A DNA stretch of 40,101 bases from Halodesulfovibrio sp. (GCF_025210605.1 NZ_JAOARI010000029.1:1-40101); one strand, 5' to 3'. Counted from the first letter of the stretch, positions 16,828 to 25,455 are shown. The notes: generated by a model not told the origin, from the sequence alone. Program-made: numbers and translations.

Positions 16828-17370
16828 CTACATGGCAATACGCTCTATTTGACGCGGCAGCCCCGCTCTATCCCCACGGTTACTAAGTACGCATACCGAC
16901 TTTCCGTAACGGGCATGTTGCCCTATATCAAAATGAAACCATGACATGCCCCCGAACGCTTCAATACGCTGCATAAATTCAAATTGAGGGGCATTAACAT
17001 CGGTAAGCATTTCATCCCACAGTTCATCTGGAGTTACCGTTTTGAATTTACAGTCCATTGCACGAAATTGCTTGTGCTCTGAAAGCATTGCCCCTTCACT
17101 ACAGTCCAGAGGTCTCCAGCCTGAGAATCTGAACATATGCGGTGCACCCTTCTGCCACTCATGTTCTTCATAAGCATGCCAATTGTTGATAGAGCAAGCC
17201 CCATACCGTTCCCGCAGTCTGTCTAACGTAATAAGAATACGATAGTCGAACAATCGGAACAGTACATTTTTATTTGAACGGTATACTGTTGCATATAACT
17301 CAGGCAACAAAACTGGTGGCGGCAAGAGCTCTTCAATTCTAAAATACCGCGGAACATAGACACTCCCCAT
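16828..17370 (-). CDS. M15-like peptidase fold protein (phage type)
   Basis: 180 residues. The C-terminal half carries the D-Ala-D-Ala carboxypeptidase pattern: RFSGWRP near 82, SEHKQFRAMD near 96-105 (the S-x-H-x-x-x-x-A-x-D zinc motif) and GMSWFHFDIGQH near 141-152, with the third zinc-binding histidine. The N-terminus (YFRIEELLPP...LITLDRLRERYG) matches the helical part seen in phage relatives. Such proteins cut cell-wall peptides as endolysins or tail components. No signal peptide is visible. GGAGG precedes the start. No other lysis or tail genes stand nearby, so it is probably a prophage relic that is still intact. Confidence 0.65.
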   Translation of the reverse strand: MGSVYVPRYFRIEELLPPPVLLPELYATVYRSNKNVLFRLFDYRILITLDRLRERYGACSINNWHAYEEHEWQKGAPHMFRFSGWRPLDCSEGAMLSEHKQFRAMDCKFKTVTPDELWDEMLTDVNAPQFEFMQRIEAFGGMSWFHFDIGQHARYGKSVCVLSNRGDRAGLPRQIERIAM

Positions 17371-17890
17371 TACTTGCCTCCACGCCTGAATGATCTCAAT
17401 TCAGCCATATCTTTTCCCTTGTCTGAAAACATCTATACTCTTCGAGTAGTTATACGCCTAACCTGTACTTAAAAAAGCACAGATACACGTTGTCTCCCTG
17501 CATCACGCGAAACCAACTCAAAAAATTTCGAAAAAAGAAACCGCTTCACCATGCCAGATTCTAGCTATCTAAACCAGACCCCAACCTTCATTTGTTCCAC
17601 CTCCATACCCACACGTTTCAACTATGCAATGTTACATAGCAGACCTTTGGCATAATTTTCCAACAATCAAATTAAAATCTCATTATACCCTGACAAGCTT
17701 TTTCATGAAGCGATGGGAGACAACACTAAGACCATCATACCACCCACTTTTCCCCAACACGGCAGCATGCCTAACGTCCCTCCTCATGTCCTTTCGCATT
17801 AGATTTTTTCGTGAGCAGAAAAAACGCTTTCTCTTTAATCAAATATTGAATTTTTTCTCGTGAATCATTACAGTCACTCGCGAGGTGAAC
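17371..17890. other. intergenic region, nothing certain
   Basis: About 520 bases of mixed sequence. An open frame at 17624-17863 lacks a ribosome binding site and a protein-like composition. No RNA fold stands out. Confidence 0.5.
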
Positions 17891-17992
17891 ATGCTAAACA
17901 GATTTTTATTAATGCTCAGCAACAGTGTCCTTTCTTTTACTCTTTTTTTTGTTATCTTATTTATACTAAGCTCTTCTCCATACCTAGGCTAA
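17891..17992 (+). CDS. possible 33-residue hydrophobic peptide
   Basis: A short frame encodes a polar start (MLNRF) followed by a single strongly hydrophobic helix (SFTLFFVILFILSSS) and stop TAA. GAGGTG lies just upstream and a clean terminator follows at 18085-18123. This is the size and form of type I toxin peptides and of small stress membrane proteins. It is too short to be sure of, and there is no proven antisense RNA. Confidence 0.35.
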   Translation: MLNRFLLMLSNSVLSFTLFFVILFILSSSPYLG

Positions 17993-18084
17993 ACAGTCAT
18001 TTGCTGTCTGCCTTTTAAATTTTCTTGATACCACTTCCCCTTCTGCTCATATATTCGGAAGAGGTACTCTTTACTTATGTCCGC

Positions 18085-18123
18085 AAAAAAAGCCGCTCCT
18101 ACATATGTAGAAGCGGCTTTTTT
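18085..18123 (+). terminator. strong rho-independent terminator
   Basis: AGCCGCT/AGCGGCT with an inner CTACATATGTAG palindrome, A run before and six T after. The nearest upstream open frame on this strand is the hydrophobic peptide at 17891; it could also end a small RNA. Confidence 0.85.
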
Positions 18124-18267
18124 ATGGCGTGCTGCCTGCGTGATGCTTTAACCTGCCAAACATTACCACCCTGTGCATCAAATAGCCGGATGATAACAAT
18201 TTAGCTAACATGTGTGCCCCGTTACAGTAGTAACAGAGTTTTACCTTGTTACAGAGAGAGCACACAC

Positions 18268-18588
18268 ATGAAATATATTCTCACAGTTCTATGCCTGCTA
18301 GCCCTTTTAGGCTGCAAGCCTGAATACTACTTTCCAGACAAAACAATCCCGATGAATTATGCATTGGCAGCGAAAACACTAACTGATTTTCAAATATGTT
18401 ATGGTCTAATGTCACAGAACTATAGTCTTGCGTTAAACCAAATGCTTGAAGACGGACGCTGTATTCTTGCCACTAACAAATTCTTTGTCCCTATCGGCAC
18501 ACCTACTCGCGATCAAAATTTTATTTACGGTATTATTTACCCTGACTGCGAATACGTATTCATTAACCAGAACTGGTACAAATACTAA
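18268..18588 (+). CDS. small lipoprotein, 106 aa
   Basis: The N-terminus MKYILTVLCLLALLGC is a lipoprotein signal with lipobox LLGC, giving a mature protein of about 90 residues anchored by its cysteine. The remainder is rich in tyrosine and asparagine with two further cysteines. No known family. I start at ATG 18268, since only this gives the signal peptide; the frame is open back to 18214. It converges on the next gene nine bases away. Confidence 0.65.
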   Translation: MKYILTVLCLLALLGCKPEYYFPDKTIPMNYALAAKTLTDFQICYGLMSQNYSLALNQMLEDGRCILATNKFFVPIGTPTRDQNFIYGIIYPDCEYVFINQNWYKY

Positions 18589-18597
18589 TACTAGTTG

Positions 18598-19065
18598 CTA
18601 TGTATATCGCAATCGAATGCCACAAACCGTTTCCAACAGTTCACTAAGTGACAGTACTTTATACATAGGCAATTTTACACGGGGAGCAATGGCGGTAACA
18701 TCTATCGCCTGCTCTCCCTTACTATTTCTCGCGTGTCCGTAAAGGTATACGTTTCCGCTAGCATCTTGCACAACAGCCGTAAGTATAAATCGTATATTTT
18801 CGGCGTGTTCTCTTTTTTTTGTATATGAAAAATCTATTGGAAATCCTTCATCAGTGAACCACAAAACAGTATGTGCAGAGCTAGTGTTGCGCGGATTCAC
18901 ATACTTTTTACGCTTCCGTGGTGCAACGGTGACCTCTACGATGCCCCCACTTCGCCTTTGCGTAATTTCTTCTATCAATTGCTCGTAGTTCCGTGCAATA
19001 CTGCGTCTCCACCAACTATTCACAGCCAACACCACGACTACGACCACACCAATAATCCAGTACAT
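18598..19065 (-). CDS. membrane-anchored hypothetical protein, 155 aa
   Basis: One N-terminal membrane helix (MYWIIGVVVVVVLAV), then a basic stretch (APRKRKKYVN), then a beta-rich domain (HTVLWFTDEGFPIDFSY, RFILTAVVQDASGNVYLYGHARNSKGEQAIDVTAI). The last part recalls a WYL-like barrel (aromatic, Y-L, then R), but the match is loose. GGAGG precedes ATG 19065. Orientation and spacing suggest a single-gene unit, convergent with the lipoprotein. Confidence 0.6.
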   Translation of the reverse strand: MYWIIGVVVVVVLAVNSWWRRSIARNYEQLIEEITQRRSGGIVEVTVAPRKRKKYVNPRNTSSAHTVLWFTDEGFPIDFSYTKKREHAENIRFILTAVVQDASGNVYLYGHARNSKGEQAIDVTAIAPRVKLPMYKVLSLSELLETVCGIRLRYT

Positions 19066-19466
19066 ACAACGCGCCTCCGTATTCGCACAGAACTAACTTC
19101 ACTGTGGTGTGTTTCTACATTGTATGCTCAAGGGCTAGATCGCGCTGCATCCCGGCAAGCTAGAGATACAAAATATGTTTCGACACAGCAGCACTGCGTT
19201 GAAACATTTTTTTGCTTAATACCGCCTTAAGAGAAATAAAATAGCAGCAACGCAAGGTTGCAATGTAGCAACACACCTCTAATCAATTCATTTCTGACCA
19301 GAATGCTACTTTTCTGCATATCGATAAAGATATATCTTGCCTTACATATTGAAGATGATGCAAAAGAAAATACATTTTTTCACTCATGGCGGCAATAGCA
19401 TTACGTAGAACACCTTGCTATATCGACAAAAAAAGAGCTGTATAAAAACAGCTCTCGTTACATTCA
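19066..19466. other. intergenic region, nothing seen except a terminator
   Basis: No gene or repeat found. The terminator of the next leftward gene lies at 19434-19455. Confidence 0.5.
19434..19455 (-). terminator. rho-independent terminator
   Basis: 8-bp stem AGAGCTGT/ACAGCTCT with a 6-base loop, followed on the minus strand by seven T. It ends the gene at 19467. Confidence 0.85.
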
Positions 19467-19694
19467 TTATGCATGTCCCGTATGCTCAATCGGCATAGGA
19501 GACGATGTCCCCCCATCGTTTGTCGGATATATTTTTTTCTGCGGCAAGTTATACAACTCTGCGATACGATTTTCAAATTCGTGTAAATTGGGGACAGTAT
19601 ACCCCGCAGCTTGGATGCGACGTGCGCTTTCGTATGCTTTGATCCCTAACCCCAACCCTGCAACGATAACGTTTATTGTTTCCTGTGCACTCAT
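19467..19694 (-). CDS. small hypothetical protein, 75 aa
   Basis: The N-terminal 20 residues are moderately hydrophobic (INVIVAGLGLGIKAYESA) and may lie on a membrane. The C-terminus is proline and glycine rich. AAGGAATCATA precedes the ATG, and a terminator follows. No family recognised; it resembles small phage or accessory proteins. Confidence 0.55.
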   Translation of the reverse strand: MSAQETINVIVAGLGLGIKAYESARRIQAAGYTVPNLHEFENRIAELYNLPQKKIYPTNDGGTSSPMPIEHTGHA

Positions 19695-19842
19695 TATGAT
19701 TCCTTTATTACAACATAAGCTATTTATAACATGTTGTGAGTTGATTAAAAGATACTATCAACTATCGATGAACAAATAGCTAGCACAGGATTTCATATAG
19801 TGCCATGTGTATACACGTGTATCCACACAACGTTGCATTTTT

Positions 19843-20040
19843 TTATACTTGCAAAGTTTGCTGCGTTTTATTTTTAGTCATCAGAGCAAATTCTTTACGC
19901 ATAAACGAAAGGTACATTTCAACCGATACTTCTTTATGCCCACATTGCTTACATACACGTTGACGCACAATACAATTGTCATCAGATACATTTGAACGCG
20001 GAACATGCGTTTTTGCTCCGCAGGCAGGACATAGCAACAT
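19843..20040 (-). CDS. zinc-ribbon protein, Ogr/Delta- or NrdR-like
   Basis: 65 residues. MLLCPACG and CKQCGH give two C-x-x-C pairs about 25 residues apart, with THVPRSN and IVRQR between them. This is the form of the phage late-gene activators of the Ogr/Delta group and also of the NrdR zinc finger. Full NrdR would continue with an ATP-cone domain, which is absent. A very good AAGGAGG site precedes ATG 20040. The Ogr-like reading would make it another orphan prophage gene; DNA binding is inferred. Confidence 0.6.
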   Translation of the reverse strand: MLLCPACGAKTHVPRSNVSDDNCIVRQRVCKQCGHKEVSVEMYLSFMRKEFALMTKNKTQQTLQV

Positions 20041-20573
20041 CCTTTACCTCCTTGTTAATAAGTTCACTGTCTGTGTCATTTGCACGACACTACCCGCATC
20101 CAAATCAACCTGTAGTAACAAACTTGAAGTGATAAAAAAGATGCAGGCTTCATCCACTTTCATGCAATCTCTAAAATAGTACCTTCACCTTACTGTAAGA
20201 TACTAAATAAAAATTCTTATCTTTATTTTATTTTTGTCTTTTTAAACAAAACAACATTGTAAAATTCTATAAAATAAACACTGAACACACTTAGCAACTA
20301 CTATATGACAAATACTTTCCCTTTTAAAACAATCAGGACATTCCAAATTAATACAATAACCACACTTGGTAAATGTACTTTATTTTTTTCATATTCTTCT
20401 TTTTTCCAGTGAATAAATAAATACGCAAATATCTTTTTATAAGCCATTTTGACACTGCTCTTTACAGTATGATATTAATTTTTAATTAATTTTTGCAAAC
20501 TGTAGAAGCACTTACGTTCCAAAACCGTTCATGCACTAATGTTGCGTCAACACAACAAAAAAAGTCAAGCCTT
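20041..20573. other. AT-rich intergenic region upstream of a regulator
   Basis: About 530 bases, very AT-rich between 20200 and 20490. No gene supported. It ends with the first copy of the TGCGTCAACACAACAAA repeat (20543-20559), just before the regulator gene. Confidence 0.5.
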
Positions 20574-21240
20574 ATGCTAAGACAACACAACAAAAAACGC
20601 ACGACCTCCCGAAAGATAGATAAATACGATCCAGAAAACGCGCAGGCATGGGCAGTCATAATGACAAGAATACTAGCCTTACGTACACAAGGCAAAACAA
20701 TGCAGCAAATAGGTGATTTATTCGGCGTAGGACGCGACACCGTATCCCGGTGGATAAGCAAGGAATTTGGAGGAGAAAAGACGACATTTGGCGACATGCT
20801 ACGCTATGCAAAAGCACTGAACGTGCCGCTCAATGAGCTCTTAGGCGAACAGACCCAACCCATGCCAATATCTCAGTACAACAAAGCAGTCGGGCGTATT
20901 TTAAAAGAATTTGCACAGGACAGTGATATGTCAGCCACGGACATAGCTACACGCACTCCCCTTTCTATTACAGAAATCGATGCTGTCTTTTCTGGAAAAA
21001 TTGCCGCTACGCCTGAGCAGCTTTACAGCATCTGTGCCGCGATAGAAGTCAACGCTACAATCGTATTAAAGCGGGCAGCAAAAAGCACCTCCCCAGCAGC
21101 ATAGCACCGTTTCCTACGTGCCGCATTCACACCCCGCCTCGTTCTCAAAGGTTATTACCGTGCAGCCTGTCGGGCACTCTCAAGAGTGCCCCCCCACCTA
21201 CCTCTCTTAAAAAGCCAATACGATGCGTCAACACAACAAA
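20543..21240. repeat. 17-bp direct repeats flanking a regulator gene
   Basis: TGCGTCAACACAACAAA occurs exactly at 20543-20559 and 21224-21240, on either side of the regulator coding sequence. Both copies are followed shortly by CTTATGC, and the core CAACACAACAAA occurs again at 20583-20594. The first copy also contains TGTTG-CGT-CAACA, an inverted repeat suited to a dimeric repressor, and TGTTGACGCA recurs near 22616. Confidence 0.6.
20574..21104 (+). CDS. phage repressor-type regulator, paralogue of the one at 9852
   Basis: 176 residues from ATG 20574. The N-terminal half (TMQQIGDLFGVGRDTVSRWI, TTFGDMLRYAKALNVPLNELL) is clearly the same helix-turn-helix domain as in the fusion regulator at 9852. 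The C-terminal half (AVGRILKEFAQDSDMSATDIATRTPLSITEIDAVFSGK) looks like a second helix-turn-helix rather than a ribbon-helix-helix. The open frame reaches back to a TTG at 20493, but the extra residues are translated from the repeat region and look artefactual. Autoregulation through the TGTTG-CGT-CAACA site just upstream is plausible (inference). Confidence 0.65.
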   Translation: MLRQHNKKRTTSRKIDKYDPENAQAWAVIMTRILALRTQGKTMQQIGDLFGVGRDTVSRWISKEFGGEKTTFGDMLRYAKALNVPLNELLGEQTQPMPISQYNKAVGRILKEFAQDSDMSATDIATRTPLSITEIDAVFSGKIAATPEQLYSICAAIEVNATIVLKRAAKSTSPAA

Positions 21241-21408
21241 GGACTTATGCAACACTGCTTACAGCAGTAGCACCTTCAAATTTAGCTAAACAGAAACCCG
21301 TCCTCTAAGAAATATTAAGTCATTAATAATGAGTGACTTACACTTTATTGTGCAGTATTTTATTCACCAGAGAATATTTCCATTAACATATGGCAAGAGA
21401 GTGTTGCG
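21105..21408. other. intergenic gap
   Basis: About 300 bases. Contains GTCGGGCACTC/GAGTGCCC (a hairpin near 21170-21190) and the second 17-bp repeat at 21224-21240. The hairpin may terminate the regulator gene although its T tract is missing. No gene seen. Confidence 0.5.
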
Positions 21409-21987
21409 ATGCAGTACTATGACGATCATGCGTTTGAATATTCACAAATGACGCTGCCAATCAACTTGGAAGAACAATATGCAAAGTTCTTGCGAACCAT
21501 TCCAGCAAACGGCTTCATCCTAGACGCTGGCTGCGGTTCTGGTCGAGACGCGCACTACTTCCTTGAAAAAGGATATAATGTAGATGCCTTTGATGCCTCA
21601 GCAAACCTAGCGAGACTGGCAGGAAATCTGACGGGTTTAAACATCCGCCATTTACGCTTACAAGATTTTACTCCACGTCCGATCTATGATGGAATTTGGG
21701 GGAACGCATCTCTATTACATGTTCCGAATGCCGAACTGCACGATGTTCTCGTATCACTTAAGCAATCCCTCAAACCCGGTGGAACATTTTATTGCTCATT
21801 TAAATACGGCAAGCAAAACTCTACAGATGATGCAGGACGAAAATTCACCAACAAAACCTGCGAAGCACTTGATAGTGATTTAGCAAATGCAGGATTTACA
21901 GCACGCCGTTCAATAACATTACAACATTCCATTACACCTGATGGTATCCCGCAAGACTGGGTTGCAGGAATTGCAATCGCTCCATAA
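21409..21987 (+). CDS. class I SAM-dependent methyltransferase
   Basis: 192 residues with a complete class I fold: motif I ILDAGCGSGRDAHYF near 36-50, the acidic end of strand 2 in VDAFDASANL near 57-66, motif for strand 4 YDGIWGNASLLHV near 94-106, and LKPGGTFYCSF near 125-135. The size and the LLHVP segment recall TehB/Tam-like small-molecule methyltransferases. The substrate cannot be told. It is transcribed alone and ends at a strong terminator. Confidence 0.85.
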   Translation: MQYYDDHAFEYSQMTLPINLEEQYAKFLRTIPANGFILDAGCGSGRDAHYFLEKGYNVDAFDASANLARLAGNLTGLNIRHLRLQDFTPRPIYDGIWGNASLLHVPNAELHDVLVSLKQSLKPGGTFYCSFKYGKQNSTDDAGRKFTNKTCEALDSDLANAGFTARRSITLQHSITPDGIPQDWVAGIAIAP

Positions 21988-22673
21988 TGTTATTAGCCCT
22001 CGCTAAGGCGTATATCACCACTGGAAAGAACGTATTTCTTACAAAGAATACGTTCTTTTTTCTATCTTCATCCTTCCAACCTGCCCTCGTCTCTCCTCAA
22101 AAAAACCCAAAAATTTGAGATCTGCATAAAAGCACATTGCCATCGCACATTGAGACACGATGGGACACACTGATTTGCACTATTGTGCAAAAATCACAGC
22201 TTCAACAGCAACAAGAGAGCAATCCCCCCCGCCTGAAAACTGAAAGTCAATACTTAATGATCTTTTTTTTGCCTTATCGATGTATATTCTCTACTCATAC
22301 AGTAGAATGATATAATAAAATGAAAAATTGAATTAGAATGATGTTACATGACATGTATTACATCTATTTCTACTTCATAAGAAACCGTTTTCACTACATC
22401 GTTGCATTAGTACAACATTTAAGACTGCAAACTTATCCTGTATACACCTCATCTTTTGAGAAAACAAAATGCCATGTATCCGGTTACACGATTTTTGTGT
22501 AAAAATTTATGTTACAGGAATGTGACAATATATCGACAAAAGCGTTGCAACATCGTTTTTTTTTTAGTAGCTCATTTTTCGCATTGACATGAAAGCGTTG
22601 TACACGCTCTCAAATGTTGACGCATTCTAACTAAGTTGCTGCTCTATACCTTTAACCTATTTGGAGAGAGAGG
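21988..22673. promoter_or_regulatory. long upstream region of glpT with a palindromic operator candidate
   Basis: No gene. After the methyltransferase terminator the DNA is AT-rich. TTGACA lies at 22584-22589 without a good -10 at 17 bp. Just after it, GAAAGCGT-tgtac-ACGCTCTC (22591-22611) is a near-perfect palindrome, a candidate repressor site for glpT. A TGTTGACGCA motif follows at 22615. Confidence 0.45.
22026..22057 (+). terminator. rho-independent terminator of the methyltransferase gene
   Basis: 11-bp stem AAGAACGTATT/AATACGTTCTT with a 10-base loop and six T. Confidence 0.9.
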
Positions 22674-24020
22674 ATGATTGGTATTTTCAAACCGGCACCG
22701 CACATTGCTCGCGTGCCAGAAGACCAGGTGGATGCAGAATACAAGAGAAACAAAATGAAAGTTTTTCTTGGTATTTTCATCGGCTACGCTGCGTACTACC
22801 TTGTACGTAAAAACTTTGCACTTGCTATTCCAGATATTCTTAAAGAATACCCAGAATACTCCAAAGCTATGCTTGGTACCGCAATGACAGGTTTGTCTAT
22901 TGCATACGGTGTATCCAAGTTCATCATGGGTTCTATCTCTGACAGAAGTAACCCTAAATATTTCCTGCCTTGTGGCCTGCTTCTTTCCTGTGCGATTCTT
23001 GCTTTCACTGGCTTGAACCGTTGGGTATTCGAAAGCGTAACTCTGCTTGTTGTACTTATGACTCTGAACGGCTGGGTTCAGGGTATGGGTTGGCCTCCTT
23101 GTGGTAAAACCATGGTACACTGGTACTCCACCAAAGAGCGCGGCATGACCGTTGCTGTTTGGAACGTTGCACACAACATCGGTGGCGCATTAGTTGCTAA
23201 CCTCGCGTTCCTCGGTGTTATGATGTTCAACGACTGGGGTGCAAAATTCTACTTCAACGCATTCGTTGCTGGTGGTCTTGCACTTCTCGTATTCATTCTC
23301 ATGCGTGATACTCCACAGTCTTGTGGTCTTCCAAGTGTTGAAGAATACCGTAACGATTACCCAGAAGGCTACGACGCTAAGAAACACGAAGAAACCTTTA
23401 CTTTCAAAGAAATCTTCTTCGAGCACATTCTTACTAACAAATACCTCTGGGCGATCGCTATTGCTAACGCATTCTGCTACTTCGTACGTTACGGCGTAGT
23501 TGACTGGATCCCTACTTACCTTCAGGAAGTTAAAGGCTACTCTTTCAAAGAATCTTCCATTGCATGGTCACTCTTTGAATACGCTGCTATTCCAGGTACC
23601 ATTGTTTGTGGCTGGATGTCTGACAAAATCTTTAAAGGTAAACGTGCACCTGCAACAATCCTCTTTATGGCTCTCACCATGATCTTCGTTGTTGTATACT
23701 GGTTCAACCTCAGCGGTCCAAAATGGATCGATTACGTAGCACTCGTTGCTATTGGTTTCCTCGTATACGGTCCAATCATGATCATTGGTCTGCATGCACT
23801 TGACCTCGTACCTAAAAAAGCTGCTGGTACTGCTGCTGGCTTCACCGGCTTCTTCGGTTACGTATTCGGTTCCGCTATTGCTGGTTCCGGTGTAGGTTGG
23901 ATTGCTGATAACTTCGAATGGCGTGGTGTATTCATCACCATGGTAGCATGTTGTGTGCTCACCATTCTCTTCAGCGCATTCACCCTTGGTCACAAAGCTG
24001 AGTCTAACGGCGCAAAATAG
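22674..24020 (+). CDS. glpT: glycerol-3-phosphate transporter GlpT
   Basis: 448 residues, the usual length, with twelve membrane helices. It is close to the E. coli protein throughout: YLVRKNFALAIPD (substrate arginine in helix 1), SRYG-like GVSKFIMGSISDRSNPK, GWVQGMGWPPCGKTMVHWYS, MRDTPQSCGLPSVEEYRNDYP, and FVRYGVVDWIPTYLQEV (second substrate arginine). It exchanges glycerol-3-phosphate for inorganic phosphate across the inner membrane. GGAGAGAGAGG precedes the ATG. Codon use is strongly biased, leaving long open antisense frames, which suggests high expression. It stands alone between terminators; no glpK or glpD is in the window. Confidence 0.97.
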   Translation: MIGIFKPAPHIARVPEDQVDAEYKRNKMKVFLGIFIGYAAYYLVRKNFALAIPDILKEYPEYSKAMLGTAMTGLSIAYGVSKFIMGSISDRSNPKYFLPCGLLLSCAILAFTGLNRWVFESVTLLVVLMTLNGWVQGMGWPPCGKTMVHWYSTKERGMTVAVWNVAHNIGGALVANLAFLGVMMFNDWGAKFYFNAFVAGGLALLVFILMRDTPQSCGLPSVEEYRNDYPEGYDAKKHEETFTFKEIFFEHILTNKYLWAIAIANAFCYFVRYGVVDWIPTYLQEVKGYSFKESSIAWSLFEYAAIPGTIVCGWMSDKIFKGKRAPATILFMALTMIFVVVYWFNLSGPKWIDYVALVAIGFLVYGPIMIIGLHALDLVPKKAAGTAAGFTGFFGYVFGSAIAGSGVGWIADNFEWRGVFITMVACCVLTILFSAFTLGHKAESNGAK

Positions 24021-24076
24021 CATGTGATCTAAAGTTTTCTTTTCGTCAAACAGACGAATAAGATACTTGCATAAAT

Positions 24077-24110
24077 AAAAAGTCCCGCTTTACATAAAGC
24101 GGGACTTTTT
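24077..24110. terminator. bidirectional terminator between glpT and pyrR
   Basis: Perfect 16-bp stem beginning AAAAAGTCCCGC and ending GCGGGACTTTTT, with a 2-base loop. Confidence 0.92.
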
Positions 24111-24137
24111 ACTTTTGAAATAGCCAATTAAAAACAG

Positions 24138-24677
24138 CTAGTCAGCACGCTGCAGCAACACGCTATCGCAGCCATCAATCTCTTCAATAAGAACATCCAC
24201 CTGCTCATTTCGCGCAGTTCCTATCTGCTTGCCTACATAGTTGGCTTGAATAGGTAACTCACGATGCCCGCGGTCTACAAGCACCATCAATTCTATACGG
24301 CTTGGTCTGCCGTAATCCAGCACAGCCTCAAGGGCGGCTCGAATGGTGCGTCCCGTAAACAACACATCATCAACAAGCAGAAGGGTCTTACCATCTACTC
24401 CCGAAGGAATATCTGTTTCATTAATCATTGGCTGCACATCAAGCGTCGTCCAGTCATCACGATATAAATTAATATCCAGTGACCCGAAATCTACTTTTCG
24501 ACCAAGTTGTTCTTTAAGAACAGCCCCCACGCGTGCAGCAATATTCACCCCTCTTCTCTGGATACCAACCAGAACAAGGTTACCGCATTCACCATGATTT
24601 TCTATTACCTGAAACGCAAGGCGGTCAATTGTACGCCGCACTTCGTCATCAGTCATAACAGTCTTAACATTTCCCAT
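24138..24677 (-). CDS. pyrR: bifunctional PyrR (pyr regulator / uracil phosphoribosyltransferase)
   Basis: 179 residues, full family length. The PRPP-binding loop LLLVDDVLFTGRTIRAAL lies near 98-115, with LVGIQRRGVNIAARV near 36-50 and LVDRGHRELPIQANYVGK near 132-150, all hallmarks of PyrR. It binds pyr mRNA or converts uracil with PRPP to UMP. AAGGA precedes the start. It is convergent with glpT and has no pyr gene beside it, so it acts in trans if it is a regulator. No PyrR-type anti-antiterminator stands out upstream of it. Confidence 0.95.
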   Translation of the reverse strand: MGNVKTVMTDDEVRRTIDRLAFQVIENHGECGNLVLVGIQRRGVNIAARVGAVLKEQLGRKVDFGSLDINLYRDDWTTLDVQPMINETDIPSGVDGKTLLLVDDVLFTGRTIRAALEAVLDYGRPSRIELMVLVDRGHRELPIQANYVGKQIGTARNEQVDVLIEEIDGCDSVLLQRAD

Positions 24678-25137
24678 CTATCTGTCCTTTGCTCTGGTTT
24701 TTCCATAAAAAACTAATGCAGTGTATCGTATCGTTTTTTTCCTATAAAAGAAACAGCCACCATTCAGCAGTATGTGACTTGCATCATGGGCTTGCATCTT
24801 CTTTAATACTATAAGCAAAGGCTAGTTGACTTTGCGCTCGGCAATCTTACTTAATAATTTCCTAACTATTGCTGACATCTCAAATCTTCTATTTAAGCTG
24901 CTAGCTCTTACTGGTTACTAAAAGCTTCACCTGTGATAGTATGCTATACTGAAATGGATTATCAGCCTTTTGTTCTTTTACACGCTTAAAACATTTGCAC
25001 GACCTTGAACGAGGCAACTTGCATTCTCGAAATTTTACATCGAAGTATTTAAAAATCTAATGCTGTAATTCCATTTCTATTGACAAAGCTAATAACTGTC
25101 TTTACTTGATATGAACAACCTACGTGGAGGAAATTCA
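24678..25137. other. intergenic region between pyrR and the selenoprotein gene
   Basis: 460 bases, AT-rich, no gene seen. TTGACA at 25080-25085 may be a -35 element for the selenoprotein gene, but no good -10 stands 17 bp after it. A TATACT at about 24943 is another weak candidate. Confidence 0.4.
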
Positions 25138-25455
25138 ATGTTTACATTGACTGAAAACGCCCACAAAGAACTTGCGGCGTATTTTGCAGATAAGGAAAAA
25201 TCCCCTATCCGCATTTATCTGGCTCCGGGCGGCTGAAGCGGCCCAAGATTGGCATTGGCTCTGGATGAGCCAAACGACGAAGATTCCGTATTTGAAGAGA
25301 AAGAATTTACTTTCTGCATCAATAAAGACCTCATTGAAAAGTCCGGTAAGATTACCATCGACCTTTCTTACATGGGCTTTGTTGTAGAGTCTGAGAACCC
25401 ACTCGGCGGCGGCAGCTCTTGCGGCGGTTGTTCCAGCGCTGGTTCTTGCGGCTAG
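25138..25455 (+). CDS. HesB/IscA-like selenoprotein (Sec at UGA 25234-25236)
   Basis: Translation from ATG 25138 (GGAGG upstream) gives 105 residues if the in-frame TGA at 25234-25236 is read as selenocysteine: RIYLAPGG-U-SGPRLALALDEP. The neighbouring paralogue at 25701 has cysteine at exactly that residue (33) and is alike along its whole length. The protein ends with a cysteine/glycine tail (SSCGGCSSAGSCG). A hairpin of bacterial SECIS form follows the TGA. HesB-like selenoproteins are a known family in sulfate reducers. Relation to IscA suggests a role in iron-sulfur or selenium/thiol chemistry, not established. A gene finder that stops at TGA would miss it or call a false start downstream. 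Confidence 0.9.
25255..25273 (+). promoter_or_regulatory. candidate bacterial SECIS hairpin
   Basis: TTGGCTC pairs with GAGCCAA around the 5-base loop TGGAT. The loop starts 26 bases after the UGA, within the spacing range of bacterial SECIS elements, and contains the guanines expected in the loop. It lies within the coding sequence, as bacterial SECIS elements do, for SelB binding. Confidence 0.75.

Noticed and set aside
22796..24023. Long open frames antisense to glpT (minus strand, e.g. 23190-23426 and 23568-24023)
   Set aside because: They are a by-product of strongly biased codon use in glpT. Their composition is not protein-like and they lack ribosome binding sites.
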